Shown here piece by piece: positions 9,207 through 17,961 of a stretch of DNA of 64,000 bases (the first letter of the stretch is position 1; each line of letters opens with the position of its first letter). The stretch is taken from contig NZ_LGCN01000154.1 of the NCBI RefSeq assembly GCF_001279005.1, positions 62,001 to 126,000 of the forward strand, given 5' to 3'. The translations under genes and the position numbers were made by a program. This DNA is from Streptomyces caelestis (GTDB lineage Bacteria > Actinomycetota > Actinomycetes > Streptomycetales > Streptomycetaceae). The notes below the pieces were generated by a model. The model was given only the letters and a program-made list of their open reading frames with translations, was not told the DNA's origin and searched no databases.

Positions 9207-10241
9207 CTACAGCAGTTGCCGTCGGCGCCCCAGCCATGTCTGGGCGACGACCACCACGGCCAGGAAGGCACCGCTGACGACCTGCTGGTAGGAGGAGTCC
9301 AGCGAGCCGATCTGGTTGATGACGTTCTGGATCACCTTCAGCAGCAGCACCCCGACCAGCGACCCGCTGACGTGGCCGAGCCCTCCGGTGAGCAGCGTGC
9401 CGCCGATGACGACGGCGGAGATGGCCTCCAGCTCCATGCCGTTGCCCAGGATGGTCACCCCGGAGGCGAGCCAGGCGGCGTTCAGCGCCCCGGCGAGGCC
9501 CGCCAGCACCCCGGACAGCGTGTAGACGAGGATCTTGGTGCGGGCCACCGGGGCGCCCATCAGCGCCGCCGCGTCCTCGTTGCCGCCGACCGCGTACACG
9601 TGCTGTCCGAACCGCGTCCGGCGCAGCACGACCGCCCCGGCGACGAACAGCGCCAGCATGATCCACACCGGGTTGCCCAGGCCGAGCGTGCTGCCCTGCC
9701 CCAGCTCGGCCAGGAACGAGCCCTTGCCGATGAGATAGGTGTCGGCGCCCTCGTCGGTGATCGCCAGCATCAGCCCCCGGGCGCCGAGCATGGCCGCCAG
9801 GGTGACGATGAACGGCGCCAGGCGGGAGCGGGCCACCAGCAGGCCGTTGACCACGCCGATCGCGCCGCACACCACCAGCGGCAACAGCAGCGCCACCAGC
9901 GTCCCGTGCCGGGAACCCCAGGCCGCGAGGACCCCGCCGAGCGCGAACAGCGAGCCGACCGACAGGTCGATGCCCCCGGTGATGATCACGAACGTCATGC
10001 CGAGCGCGACGATCGCCAGGAACGCCGAACTCGTCGCCATGTTGCTGACGTTGTCGCCCGTGGCGAACGAGTCGAAGCTGAACGTCGCCACCAGGGAGAC
10101 GATCACCAGCACCGCCAGCGCGCCGTGCTGCTGGACCAGGGCGGTCAGCCGCTCGGACCGCGCCGGCCCCACGGGCCCGTCGCCCGCCGGCCGCCTGCCG
10201 TCGTCCACGCTCACCGGCGCCTGCGTCTTCGTGACGGTCAT
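9207..10241 (-). CDS. Sugar ABC transporter permease (YjfF/GafD-like)
   Basis: 344 aa. Integral membrane subunit of the RbsC-type permease family; about eight to ten hydrophobic segments are visible. A typical block reads GMTFVIITGGIDLSVGSLFALGG near the first third, and VIGGTLLTGGLGHVSGSLVGVLLL near the end. The start at 10241 forms an ATGA overlap with the stop of the preceding permease and has GGGGGAAG upstream, so the 23-residue longer frame is rejected. Two permeases together with one ATPase and one binding protein is the arrangement of the E. coli galactofuranose importer (ytfQRT-yjfF/gafABCD). Confidence 0.85.
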   Translation of the reverse strand: MTVTKTQAPVSVDDGRRPAGDGPVGPARSERLTALVQQHGALAVLVIVSLVATFSFDSFATGDNVSNMATSSAFLAIVALGMTFVIITGGIDLSVGSLFALGGVLAAWGSRHGTLVALLLPLVVCGAIGVVNGLLVARSRLAPFIVTLAAMLGARGLMLAITDEGADTYLIGKGSFLAELGQGSTLGLGNPVWIMLALFVAGAVVLRRTRFGQHVYAVGGNEDAAALMGAPVARTKILVYTLSGVLAGLAGALNAAWLASGVTILGNGMELEAISAVVIGGTLLTGGLGHVSGSLVGVLLLKVIQNVINQIGSLDSSYQQVVSGAFLAVVVVAQTWLGRRRQLL

Positions 10242-11200
10242 CGCTTCCCCCGTCCCCGCGCCGCGTAGACCGCGGCCACGATCACCACGGCCTGCGCGAT
10301 CTGCGTCCACGACGGCGGCAGATCGTGCTTGATCAGGGTGGCGGTGAGCAGCTGGATGAGGACCGCGCCCGCCACCGTCCCGGCGATGTTGACCCGGCCG
10401 CCGGTGAGCGGCGTCCCGCCGACCACGACGGCGGTGATGGCGGACAGCTCCATCAGGTTGCCCAGCGACGTCGGGTCACTGGCCTGCAGCCGCGCGGTGG
10501 CGAGCACCCCCGCCACGGCGGCGAGCAGCGCGCAGATCACGTACACGAGGATCAGCACGCGGCGCACCGGCAGTCCGGCGAGCTGCGCGGCCGGACGGCT
10601 GTCGCCGATGGCGAGCAGCTGCCGTCCGAAGGTGGTGCGGCGCACCACGAACGCCACCAGCAGCGCCAGCCCGGCGGCGATCAGGATGAGGTACGGGATC
10701 CCCAGCACGTCACCGGAACCCAGCGACGCCAGCTGCGGGTTGCGCAGGTCCTGGAGCTGCGGCAGCAGCACCAGGGCCACGCCACGCCCGCCCACCATCA
10801 GGGCGAGTGTCGCCACGATGGGCTGCACCCCGACCAGCGCCACCAGCGCCCCGTTCGCCAGCCCGACCGCGGCGGCGAACACCGCCACCACGAGCAGCGC
10901 GGGCACCAGGCCGTAGCCCAGGTAGAGGGCGGTCACGGAGGCCGCCAGCGCCATCACGGCACCCACCGACAGGTCGACGCCCTCGGTGCCGATGACCAGG
11001 GCCATCCCCAGCGCGACGATGATGACGGGCGCCACCTGCACGGCCTGGGTGCGGAAGTTCTCCGCGGACAGGAAGTGCGGCGTGATGGCGATGTTGACGA
11101 CCAGCAGCAGCGCCACGCCGGCGTACACGCCGTACTTCTGCAGCCACTGCAGGGCGCGGGCCTTGTCCAGCGGGGCGGTCCTGAGTGCGGCTTCAGCCAT
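10238..11200 (-). CDS. Sugar ABC transporter permease (YtfT/GafC-like)
   Basis: 320 aa. Second RbsC-type permease. Hydrophobic segments start at about residue 30, with the conserved GMALVIGTEGVDLSVGAVMAL block and, near the C-terminus, VVGGTPLTGGRVNIAGTVAGAVLIQLL. The start has AGGAGG eleven bases upstream and overlaps the end of the ATPase gene by 8 nt, indicating translational coupling. With the following permease it should form a heterodimeric channel served by the duplicated ATPase. Confidence 0.85.
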   Translation of the reverse strand: MAEAALRTAPLDKARALQWLQKYGVYAGVALLLVVNIAITPHFLSAENFRTQAVQVAPVIIVALGMALVIGTEGVDLSVGAVMALAASVTALYLGYGLVPALLVVAVFAAAVGLANGALVALVGVQPIVATLALMVGGRGVALVLLPQLQDLRNPQLASLGSGDVLGIPYLILIAAGLALLVAFVVRRTTFGRQLLAIGDSRPAAQLAGLPVRRVLILVYVICALLAAVAGVLATARLQASDPTSLGNLMELSAITAVVVGGTPLTGGRVNIAGTVAGAVLIQLLTATLIKHDLPPSWTQIAQAVVIVAAVYAARGRGKR

Positions 11201-12752
11201 CGGTGGCCGCCTCCTCGACCGCGTCCCCGTCCGGGGAGTGCCCGGCGATGGTCCGCATCAGCTTGTCCTCGGTGACCTCGTCGCCGGTCAGCTCGCCGAC
11301 GACGGCACCGTCCTTCAGTACGACCACGCGGTCGGACCCTTCGATCAGTTCCTCCAGGTCGGAGGAGATGAGCAGGACGCCCAGGCCGTCCGCGGCCAGT
11401 TCGTCCACGAGCTTCTGCACCTCGGCCTTGGCCCCGACGTCGATGCCCCGGGTGGGCTCGTCCAGGAGCAGCACCTTGGGGTTCATCGCCAGCCAGCGGG
11501 CGAGCAGCACCTTCTGCTGGTTGCCGCCGGACAGTTCACCGACCTTCTGCCGCGGCGAGGACGCCTTGATGCGCAGTCGCTCGACGAAGGTGTCCACGAT
11601 GCTGTCGACGCGTGCCTCGGAGACCAGGCCGAAGCGGGAGAGCCGGGGCAGGACGGCCAGCGAGATGTTCTCGCGGACCGACAGACCGGGCACGATCCCC
11701 TCGCTCTTGCGGTCCTCCGGCAGCAGACTGATGCCCGCCCGGATCGCCGCGGGGGTGGAGCCGCCGCGCAGCGGGATCCCGGCCACCGTGATGCTGCCCG
11801 AACTCGTCGGCAGCGCACCGGAGACGGCCTTCGCGGTCTCGGTGCGCCCGGAGCCGAGCAGCCCGCCCAGGCCGACGACCTCGCCGGGACGGATGCTCAC
11901 GGACACCTCGTGCAGGGTGTGCGGGACCGTCAGTCCGCGGGCCTCCAGCACGGGCCGGCTGTCGGTGGCGTGGTGGCCGCCGGTGAACTTCGTCAGACCC
12001 TCCCGGCGGACCTCGCCCAGCTCCCGGCCCAGCATGGTGGAGACCAGGGAGAGCCGGTCGAGGTCGGCGAGCCGCCCGTGGTGGACGCGACGCCCGTCGC
12101 GCAGCACGGTCACCGTGTCGCACACGGCGTAGAGCTCGTCGAGGCGGTGGCTGACGTAGACGACGGCGATGCCCTCGTCGCGCAGCCGGCGGATGACCGA
12201 GAACAGCGTCTCGACCTCCCGCGGTTCCAGGGACGAGGTCGGCTCGTCCATGATGACGATCCGGGCCTCGCTCGCCACCGCGCGGGCCAGGGCGACCATC
12301 TGCTGCGCGCCGACGCCGAGGGCGCGCAGCGGCCTGCGGACGTCCACCCGGACGCCGTAGGCGCCCAGCGCCTGTTCGGCCTCGCGGTTCATGCGGGCGG
12401 AGTCCAGCAGGCCGAAACGGTTCCGCGGCTCGCGGCCCAGGAAGAGGTTGCGGGCCACGCTCAGCAGCGGGATGAGGTTGACCTCCTGGTAGATGGTCGA
12501 GATCCCGGCCTTCTGGGCCTCCAGCGGGGTGGCGAAGGAGACCTTGTCGCCCTGGAAAACGATGTCACCGGCGTCGGGCCGGTACACCCCGGTGAGGAGT
12601 TTGATGAGGGTCGACTTGCCGGCGCCGTTCTCGCCGATCAGGGCGTGCACCTCACCGGGGTGCAGGGTCAGGTCCACGTCGTCCAGGGCCCGGACGCCGG
12701 GGAAGGACTTGCTCAGTCCGCGGACGGCGAGGACTTCGGCGGGGGGAGCCAC
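11193..12752 (-). CDS. Sugar ABC transporter ATPase, duplicated (YtfR/GafB-like)
   Basis: 519 aa with GTG start at 12752 behind TGGAGG. Two ABC cassettes in one chain, as in RbsA/XylG/YtfR. The first has Walker A GENGAGKST (about 40-48) and Walker B IVIMDEPTSSLE. The second has a degenerate P-loop (GLLGSGRTE) but a full signature LSGGNQQKVLLAR and Walker B LLLDEPTRGID. This asymmetry is normal for carbohydrate-uptake family 2 ATPases. It energises import through the two permeases encoded just downstream. Confidence 0.9.
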   Translation of the reverse strand: MAPPAEVLAVRGLSKSFPGVRALDDVDLTLHPGEVHALIGENGAGKSTLIKLLTGVYRPDAGDIVFQGDKVSFATPLEAQKAGISTIYQEVNLIPLLSVARNLFLGREPRNRFGLLDSARMNREAEQALGAYGVRVDVRRPLRALGVGAQQMVALARAVASEARIVIMDEPTSSLEPREVETLFSVIRRLRDEGIAVVYVSHRLDELYAVCDTVTVLRDGRRVHHGRLADLDRLSLVSTMLGRELGEVRREGLTKFTGGHHATDSRPVLEARGLTVPHTLHEVSVSIRPGEVVGLGGLLGSGRTETAKAVSGALPTSSGSITVAGIPLRGGSTPAAIRAGISLLPEDRKSEGIVPGLSVRENISLAVLPRLSRFGLVSEARVDSIVDTFVERLRIKASSPRQKVGELSGGNQQKVLLARWLAMNPKVLLLDEPTRGIDVGAKAEVQKLVDELAADGLGVLLISSDLEELIEGSDRVVVLKDGAVVGELTGDEVTEDKLMRTIAGHSPDGDAVEEAATDG

Positions 12753-12789
12753 CTGTGCCTCCAGGAAGAAAGGGGTGACGGACGGACGG

Positions 12790-12808
12790 GGGCCCGTGAG
12801 CCGGGCCC
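12790..12808. promoter_or_regulatory. Hairpin between binding-protein and ATPase genes
   Basis: GGGCCCG (12790-12796) pairs with CGGGCCC (12802-12808) around a five-base loop. It lies directly after the binding-protein stop. Such stems often keep binding-protein mRNA more abundant than the rest of an ABC operon; the role here is inferred. Confidence 0.45.
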
Positions 12809-12816
12809 GGAGCGGA

Positions 12817-13914
12817 TCAGTAGGCCTTGCCGAGGTCCTGCTCGGCGTTGTCGGCGTCGTAGGCGCTGTCCTGGATCACGACGTCCTGGGGGACTTCCTT
12901 GCCCTGGGTGAAGGTGTCCAGCGTCTGGAACGCCAGCGGGCCGAACCTCGGGTTGGACTCGATGACGCCGCTGATCCAGCCGTCGACGACGCCCTGGACG
13001 GCGTTGCGCGTGCCGTCGACCGTGACGATCCTGATGTCGCCGGCCTTCTTGCCGGCGCCCTTGAGCGCGGCGACCGCGCCCAGGCCCATCTCGTCGTTCT
13101 CCGCGTAGATCCCCTTGATGCCGGGCTTGGACTGGATGAGCTGCTCGGTGACCTGCTGGCCCTTCTCACGGGTGAAGTCACCGGTCTGTTCGAAGACGAC
13201 CTTCAGGCCGGGGGCCTTCTCGGCGACGCGCTCCTTGAAGCCCTTGGTGCGCTCGGTGGTGACGTTGTTCCCGGCCGAGCCCAGCAGGATGGCGACCTCG
13301 CCCTTGCCGTCGGTGGCCTCGATCATCTGGTCGGCGGCACGGCGGCCCTGCTCGACGAAGTCCGAGGCGATGAAGGAGACGTAGTCCTTGCAGGCCGTGG
13401 CGTTGATCTTGCGGTCGATGGTGACGATCGGGACCTTCTTCGCGGCGGCGGCCTGCAGGACCGGGTCCCAGCCGTCGGAGTTGAGCGGCGCGATCACCAG
13501 CAGGTCGGCGCCCTTGGCGAGGAGGTCCTGGACGTCGCTGATCTGCTTGGAGAACTGCGACTGGGCGTTGGCGGTGAGCAGCTCGACGCCCCGCTTCTCC
13601 GCCTCGTCCTTGATGGACTGCGTCTCCGCGATGCGGAACGGGTTGGCCTCCTTCTCCGACTGGGAGAAGCCGACCGTGGCGCCCTTCAGGTCGATCTTCT
13701 CGCCACCGTAGGCGTCGATGGTGCAGGTCTTGCTGCCCGGCTTCGGTGTGACGACCTTCTGCTCGGAGTCGGCGGCGGCCGCCGGGGACTTCTTGCCGTC
13801 CGACGCGTCGTCCTCCGACTTGGCGCAGGAGGTGGCGGTCAGGGCCACGGCGGCGGCCAAGGCCACGACCACGGGACGGGCGAGGAGGCGGGAACGGTGA
13901 GTGGTGCGCTGCAT
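12817..13914 (-). CDS. Sugar ABC transporter substrate-binding lipoprotein (YtfQ/GafA-like)
   Basis: 365 aa from ATG 13914. Lipoprotein signal with lipobox TATSC (C30) followed by a Lys/Glu/Ser/Asp linker. The periplasmic-binding-protein fold begins with GATVGFSQSEKEANPFRIAETQSIKDEAEKRG, then DLLVIAPLNSDGWDPVLQAAAAKKVPIVTIDRKI and GIKGIYAENDEMGLGAV. The wording is close to YtfQ, which binds galactofuranose. First gene of the importer operon. A LacI-type operator at 14025-14038 lies 110 nt upstream. An upstream in-frame extension of 114 codons exists but covers the operator and lacks protein-like composition. Confidence 0.88.
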   Translation of the reverse strand: MQRTTHRSRLLARPVVVALAAAVALTATSCAKSEDDASDGKKSPAAAADSEQKVVTPKPGSKTCTIDAYGGEKIDLKGATVGFSQSEKEANPFRIAETQSIKDEAEKRGVELLTANAQSQFSKQISDVQDLLAKGADLLVIAPLNSDGWDPVLQAAAAKKVPIVTIDRKINATACKDYVSFIASDFVEQGRRAADQMIEATDGKGEVAILLGSAGNNVTTERTKGFKERVAEKAPGLKVVFEQTGDFTREKGQQVTEQLIQSKPGIKGIYAENDEMGLGAVAALKGAGKKAGDIRIVTVDGTRNAVQGVVDGWISGVIESNPRFGPLAFQTLDTFTQGKEVPQDVVIQDSAYDADNAEQDLGKAY

Positions 13915-14024
13915 GGTGACCCCGATCCGGGTGACGCTGAAAGGGAACTGGGGAGCCGAAGGACGCGCGGACGTGGTGCTGCTCCCCCTGTGCGAAGCGG
14001 CGTCCGGTGCGCCGCAAGGAGGTT

Positions 14025-14038
14025 TTACATCGTTGGAA
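14025..14038. promoter_or_regulatory. LacI-type operator upstream of the importer operon
   Basis: TTACATCGTTGGAA matches the palindrome at 3288-3301 at 12 of 14 positions and shares TTACA with the site at 15651-15664. It lies 110 nt before the binding-protein start, a position suited to repression of the divergent-facing importer promoter. Confidence 0.6.
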
Positions 14039-14527
14039 GAGGGCTGTAAACCCCCTGTGCACGAGGTGCGGACCGAACGGAGCGAAGAGCCGGCGGCGCG
14101 TTTTCCGGGCCGCCCGACCGGGCAAGCGCTTGCCGGGAAGGCCCCGTTCTCCACGGGCGGTTGTGCCTCGCCCGGTGCTTCGAAGGGCTGGGAGGCGCCC
14201 CGGGAGCGGACCCGGGGGCGTTGGGGGAGGCGCCCCGCGAACGCCGGGCCGCGCACCCGTCACGCCGCCGAGCGCGTCCGACCGGCCCCCGGTCGCGCGC
14301 ACTCCGGCGTGCCGGTGCTCATGGGCGCACGAGGTCACGCCGGTTCCGCGGGTGTGTCGCGTTCCCGGCGCGCCCGCCCGGCCTCCGGCCGCCGCCCGGT
14401 GTGTCACCCGCCGGCGATCCCCGTGCCACAGCCGTGTCGTGTCCGCGGCGGCACCAGGGGCGCGGGTTCGTCGCGAAACCGGGGACGCCGCCCGTGACGT
14501 ACTACCCGGACGGGCGCGCCCGGTGTC
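14039..14527. other. Non-coding region with a second palindrome
   Basis: No credible gene is seen between the importer promoter and the end of the LacI gene. The only clear signal is GGCAAGCGCTTGCC at 14121-14134, a perfect 14-bp palindrome of the AAGCGCTT class also bound by LacI-family repressors. It differs from the CGTT-core sites, so it may belong to another regulator. The open frames crossing here are GC-bias artefacts. Confidence 0.5.
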
Positions 14528-15559
14528 TCAGGCGTGCGCCGGCTTCTCCGCGGCGGCCCGCCCCAACGTGCTCTCCCGTTCGGCGAGTCGGTAATCCGCC
14601 CGGATCCGGCGCGGCTGCGGCGCCCGGTCGTTGAGGCGGGCGAGCACCGACTCCACCGCCAGCCGGCCGATGGCGGCCTTGTCCGGCGACACGGAGGTGA
14701 GCGTCACCGCCCCGAAGCGTCCCTCGATCACGTCGTCGAAGCCGACGACGGCGATGTCCTCCGGTACCCGCAGCCCCCGCTCGTGCAGCACCCGCATCGC
14801 CCCGATCGCCATCGGGTCGTTGTAGGCGAACACCGCGTCGGGCCGCCGTCCGCCGTCCAGGATGTGCCGCATGGCCAGCGCCCCGTCGGCGTGTCCCCAG
14901 CCGTCGGTGGCGGCGACGAGCCCTTCGTCGGCCGGCAGTCCGGCCGCGGTGAGTTCTTCGCGCCAGCCGCGCACCCGCAGTTGCGCCGGCTCGCTGCGTC
15001 CGCGCCGGGCCCCGATGAACGCCACCTCCCGGCGCCCCAGACCGATCAGGTGCCCGACGGCGGCGCGGGCCGCGGCCACGTTGTCGATGGCGATGTGGTC
15101 GTACGGCAGGTCGTAGTCCCGCTCGCCGAGCAGGACCAGCGGCACGTCCTCGGCGCGGTCGCGCAGGTCCTCGGCCTCCAGCTCGATGGGGCTGAGGATG
15201 AGGCCGTCGATGACCCGGGCCCGGAAGCCCTGGCTCACCAGCAACTCCTGCTCGCGCATGCCCCCGGTGTGGTCGAGCAGCACGATGTAGTCGTGCTCGG
15301 ACGCCGCGTCGATGACGGAGGCGGCCAGTTCGGCGAAGTAGGGGTTCCCGAGCTCGGGCAGGGCGAGCGCGATGATGCCCGTACGCCCCTTCCTCAGGTG
15401 CCTGGCGGCGAGGTTGGGCCGGTAGCCGAGCGCGTCGATGGACCGCTGCACACGCTCGCGCATGGCCGGGGTGACGTGCTGGTAGTTGTTCACCACGTTG
15501 GAGACGGTCTTGATGGAGACCCCCGCGTGCGCGGCGACGTCCTTGAGGCTGACCCGCAC
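14528..15559 (-). CDS. LacI-family transcriptional regulator of the furanoside locus
   Basis: 343 aa with GTG start at 15559, preceded by GAAGGGA. The upstream ATG at 15619 has no ribosome site and would add 20 residues before the HTH. The protein opens with VSLKDVAAHAGVSIKTVSNVVNNY, a canonical LacI helix-turn-helix with hinge (RPNLAARHLRKGRTG). The effector domain follows (IALALPELGNPYFAELA, DAVFAYNDPMAIGAMRVL, VVGFDDVIEGRFGAVTLTSVSPDK). It ends near the importer promoter, and an operator-like site lies before its own start. Likely a repressor released by a sugar taken up by the importer. Confidence 0.88.
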   Translation of the reverse strand: MRVSLKDVAAHAGVSIKTVSNVVNNYQHVTPAMRERVQRSIDALGYRPNLAARHLRKGRTGIIALALPELGNPYFAELAASVIDAASEHDYIVLLDHTGGMREQELLVSQGFRARVIDGLILSPIELEAEDLRDRAEDVPLVLLGERDYDLPYDHIAIDNVAAARAAVGHLIGLGRREVAFIGARRGRSEPAQLRVRGWREELTAAGLPADEGLVAATDGWGHADGALAMRHILDGGRRPDAVFAYNDPMAIGAMRVLHERGLRVPEDIAVVGFDDVIEGRFGAVTLTSVSPDKAAIGRLAVESVLARLNDRAPQPRRIRADYRLAERESTLGRAAAEKPAHA

Positions 15560-15650
15560 GGCAATCCCTTCGTGAGCGGCCCGACCCGGTTGGTCGGTGC
15601 GGATGCCCGCCGTCACCATGAGCCGTGCGCCGAGCCGCTGGGCTCAAGTT

Positions 15651-15664
15651 TTACAACGTTATAC
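15651..15664. promoter_or_regulatory. LacI-type operator upstream of its own regulator gene
   Basis: TTACAACGTTATAC, embedded in TTTTACAACGTTATACA, carries the same CAACGTT core as the palindrome at 3288-3301. It is 91 nt before the GTG start of the LacI gene and suggests autoregulation. Confidence 0.55.
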
Positions 15665-16612
15665 ACGCCGTTCCGCGACACTGACAAGGCGTGAACGAGG
15701 GCGTGCCGGGAACGGCCCGCGGGCCTCGCCGGACCGGACGGCTTTCGAGGGCCGGCGACGGGGCCGTCCAGGGAAGTGTCGTCCCGGCGGGCCCGCGCCG
15801 TCCACCGACGCGGGCCCGCGTCCACGGGCGGGCCGCCGGCCGGAGCGGCCCGGCCTCCCTCGGCCTCCCGAGCCCTCCCGCGCGATCGGCCGGTGCCCCG
15901 CCGTCTCGTCGACCGCCGGTCCGCCCGGCCCGCCCGCGTCGATACGGTCCGGCAGCGACTTCACCGCCCGCCGCGCGACGCCACGCTTGTCCGGGGCGAC
16001 GGTGGTGAGGGCGGGGATGCTGAACCGGGTGGCCTCGATGTCGTCGAACCCGACCACGTCGAGGTCCTCGAACACCGGCCGGCCGTCCGCGTGAAGGGCC
16101 CGCACCGCTGTGAGCACCAGGCGGTCGTGGAGGCAGGGCGCCACGTGGCCGGCGCTGCCGGGCAGGTCGCACTCGCCCAGCGGTACCAGCGGCAGCCGGG
16201 TTCCGCGATCGGCCGGGGCGCCGGGTTCCAGGGCGAGCGGCGAGCGGACGACACCGCCGGTGGACCGGGCGTCGTCCCCGCGCACCGCGGCCGGTTCCTC
16301 CTCGTGCCGCCCGCCGGTCCCGGCCGGCAGTGTGGTGCCGCCCCGGTCTTCGGTCCCCGCCATGACGTGCCGGGCCGGTTCGGCGAAGCAGGCGACGTCC
16401 AGGTCCGCCACGGCCGGGGCGATCACGCCCGTACGGCCCCGGCGCGGCTGCCGTCCGGCGATGTCGCCCCGGTGGCCGAGGGCGTCGACGGCCCCCTGTA
16501 CCGCGGCCCGGGTCCGCTCGAAGACGTGCCCGTAGTCGCCGAGGACGTTCGCCCTCGTCTTCGCCGAGACGCCGGCGCACTCCGCGACGTCCGTGATCCA
16601 GGGCCTGCCCAT
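15659..16612 (-). pseudogene. Decayed LacI-family regulator
   Basis: An open frame of 317 codons with a good ribosome site (GAGAAGGGA) still resembles LacI: DVAECAGVSAKTRANVLGDYGHVFERTRAAVQGAVDALGHR, RRGRTGVIA, then VVGFDDIEATRFSIPALTTVAPDKR. Key positions are eroded: the usual SNVL of the recognition helix reads RANVL, and the hinge reads GDIAGRQPRRG. About 100 residues of the effector domain are missing between residues 160 and 161. After residue 250 the frame runs into Arg/Gly/Pro-rich sequence that fits no LacI C-terminus. A divergent paralogue rather than a working repressor, though the DNA-binding half could still be made. Confidence 0.7.
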
Positions 16613-16733
16613 GCTTCCCTTCTCCCACCTCCCGCCGTGTCCGGGATCGTCACGGCAGCTCCGACGGGCGGGGCCGCGGACGGTCGGTGACCCCCGGTGG
16701 CGTGCCGGAGGGGACCGCTGCGGGCTGAGGCGT

Positions 16734-16739
16734 TAGCGT
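16734..16739 (+). promoter_or_regulatory. -10 element of a likely leaderless promoter
   Basis: TAGCGT fits TANNNT and is followed by exactly six bases and then the ATG at 16746, which lacks a Shine-Dalgarno sequence. That spacing places transcription start at or beside the start codon. No clear -35 hexamer is seen. Confidence 0.4.
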
Positions 16740-16745
16740 CGGGAC

Positions 16746-17936
16746 ATGGCCGGTGATCGCCGCGGATGGCGGGCGTGTCTGCTCGGCGGTGCGGTGTTCG
16801 CGGTGTGCATGACCGGCACCACGCTGCCGACCCCGCTCTACCCCCTGTACCAGCAGAAGTTCGGCTTCTCCGAGCTGACGGTCACCGTCGTGTACGCGGT
16901 GTACGCCTTCGCGGTCATCGGAGTGCTGCTGCTGGCCGGCAACGCCTCGGACGCCGTGGGCCGGCGCCCGGTGCTGCTGTGGGGTCTGGGGTGCGCGGCC
17001 GCGAGCGCCGTCTGCTTCCTGTGCGCCACCGCGCTGGGCTGGCTGTACGCCGGGCGGCTGCTGTCCGGGTTCTCCGCCGGACTGTTCACCGGCGCCGCCA
17101 CGGCCTACGTCATGGAGTCGGCGCCGCCCGGCGGAACGTCCCGGGCCACGTTCGTCGCCACCGCCGTCAACATGGGCGGCCTCGGCTGCGGCCCGCTGCT
17201 CGCCGGCCTCCTCGCCGAGTACGCGCCCTGGCCGCTGTACCTGCCGTTCGCCGTGCACCTCGCCCTGGTGGCCTGCTCGGCCGCCGTCCTGCTGCGGCTC
17301 CCGGAGACCGTGGCGGAGCGCCGCCCGCTGAAAACCGTACGGCCGCAGCGGCCGGGGGTGCCGGCGCGGGTGCGGCCGGTGTTCGGCCCGGCGGCGGCCG
17401 CCTCCTTCGTGGGGTTCGCGTTGTTCGGCGTGTTCACCTCCGTCAGTCCGGCCTTCCTCGCGCGGTCCCTGGACGTCACCGATCACGCCGTGAGCGGGCT
17501 GGTGGTGGCGCTGGCCTTCTTCGCCTCGACCGGCGGGCAGCTGGCCGCCGGCCGGGCCGGCCCGGTCCGGTCACTGCCGCTGGGCTGCGCCGGACTCCTC
17601 ACCGGGCTGGCGCTGCTCGCGGCCGCGTTGTACTGGGACCTGCTGACGCTGGTGGTGCTCAGCGCGGTCACCGGAGGATTCGGCCAGGGACTCGCCTTCC
17701 GTGGCGCGCTGTCCGCGGTGAGCGGGGCGTCCCCGTCGGACCGGCGCGCGGCGGTGATCTCGACGCTGTTCGTGGTGGCGTACCTCGGCATTTCGGTGCC
17801 GGTCATCGGTGTCGGGCTGCTGACCGGCCCGATGGGCCTGGAAGGCGCGGGGCTGGTGTTCATCGCCTGCATGGGAGCCCTCGTCGTCGCGGCGGCCGGC
17901 TACCTCCTGCGCCGGCCGGTGCCGGCGGGGACGTGA
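16746..17936 (+). CDS. MFS transporter
   Basis: 396 aa, about twelve hydrophobic segments. The N-terminus MAGDRRGWRACLLGGAVFAVCMTGTTLPTPLYPLYQQKFGFS is typical of Streptomyces drug/metabolite exporters. The loop-2/3 motif appears as GNASDAVGRRPVLLWG. A second bundle starts after a basic central loop (RPQRPGVPARVRPVF). Substrate is not evident. No ribosome site is seen, and a -10-like TAGCGT six bases before the ATG suggests a leaderless message. It is divergent from the LacI relic. Confidence 0.85.
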   Translation: MAGDRRGWRACLLGGAVFAVCMTGTTLPTPLYPLYQQKFGFSELTVTVVYAVYAFAVIGVLLLAGNASDAVGRRPVLLWGLGCAAASAVCFLCATALGWLYAGRLLSGFSAGLFTGAATAYVMESAPPGGTSRATFVATAVNMGGLGCGPLLAGLLAEYAPWPLYLPFAVHLALVACSAAVLLRLPETVAERRPLKTVRPQRPGVPARVRPVFGPAAAASFVGFALFGVFTSVSPAFLARSLDVTDHAVSGLVVALAFFASTGGQLAAGRAGPVRSLPLGCAGLLTGLALLAAALYWDLLTLVVLSAVTGGFGQGLAFRGALSAVSGASPSDRRAAVISTLFVVAYLGISVPVIGVGLLTGPMGLEGAGLVFIACMGALVVAAAGYLLRRPVPAGT

Positions 17937-17961
17937 ACACCGGCCGTGCGCGGCGGCCGGC

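Noticed and set aside
14039..14527. Plus-strand frames of up to 195 codons upstream of the importer
   Set aside because: They overlap the operator region, have Arg/Pro-rich composition and no ribosome sites.
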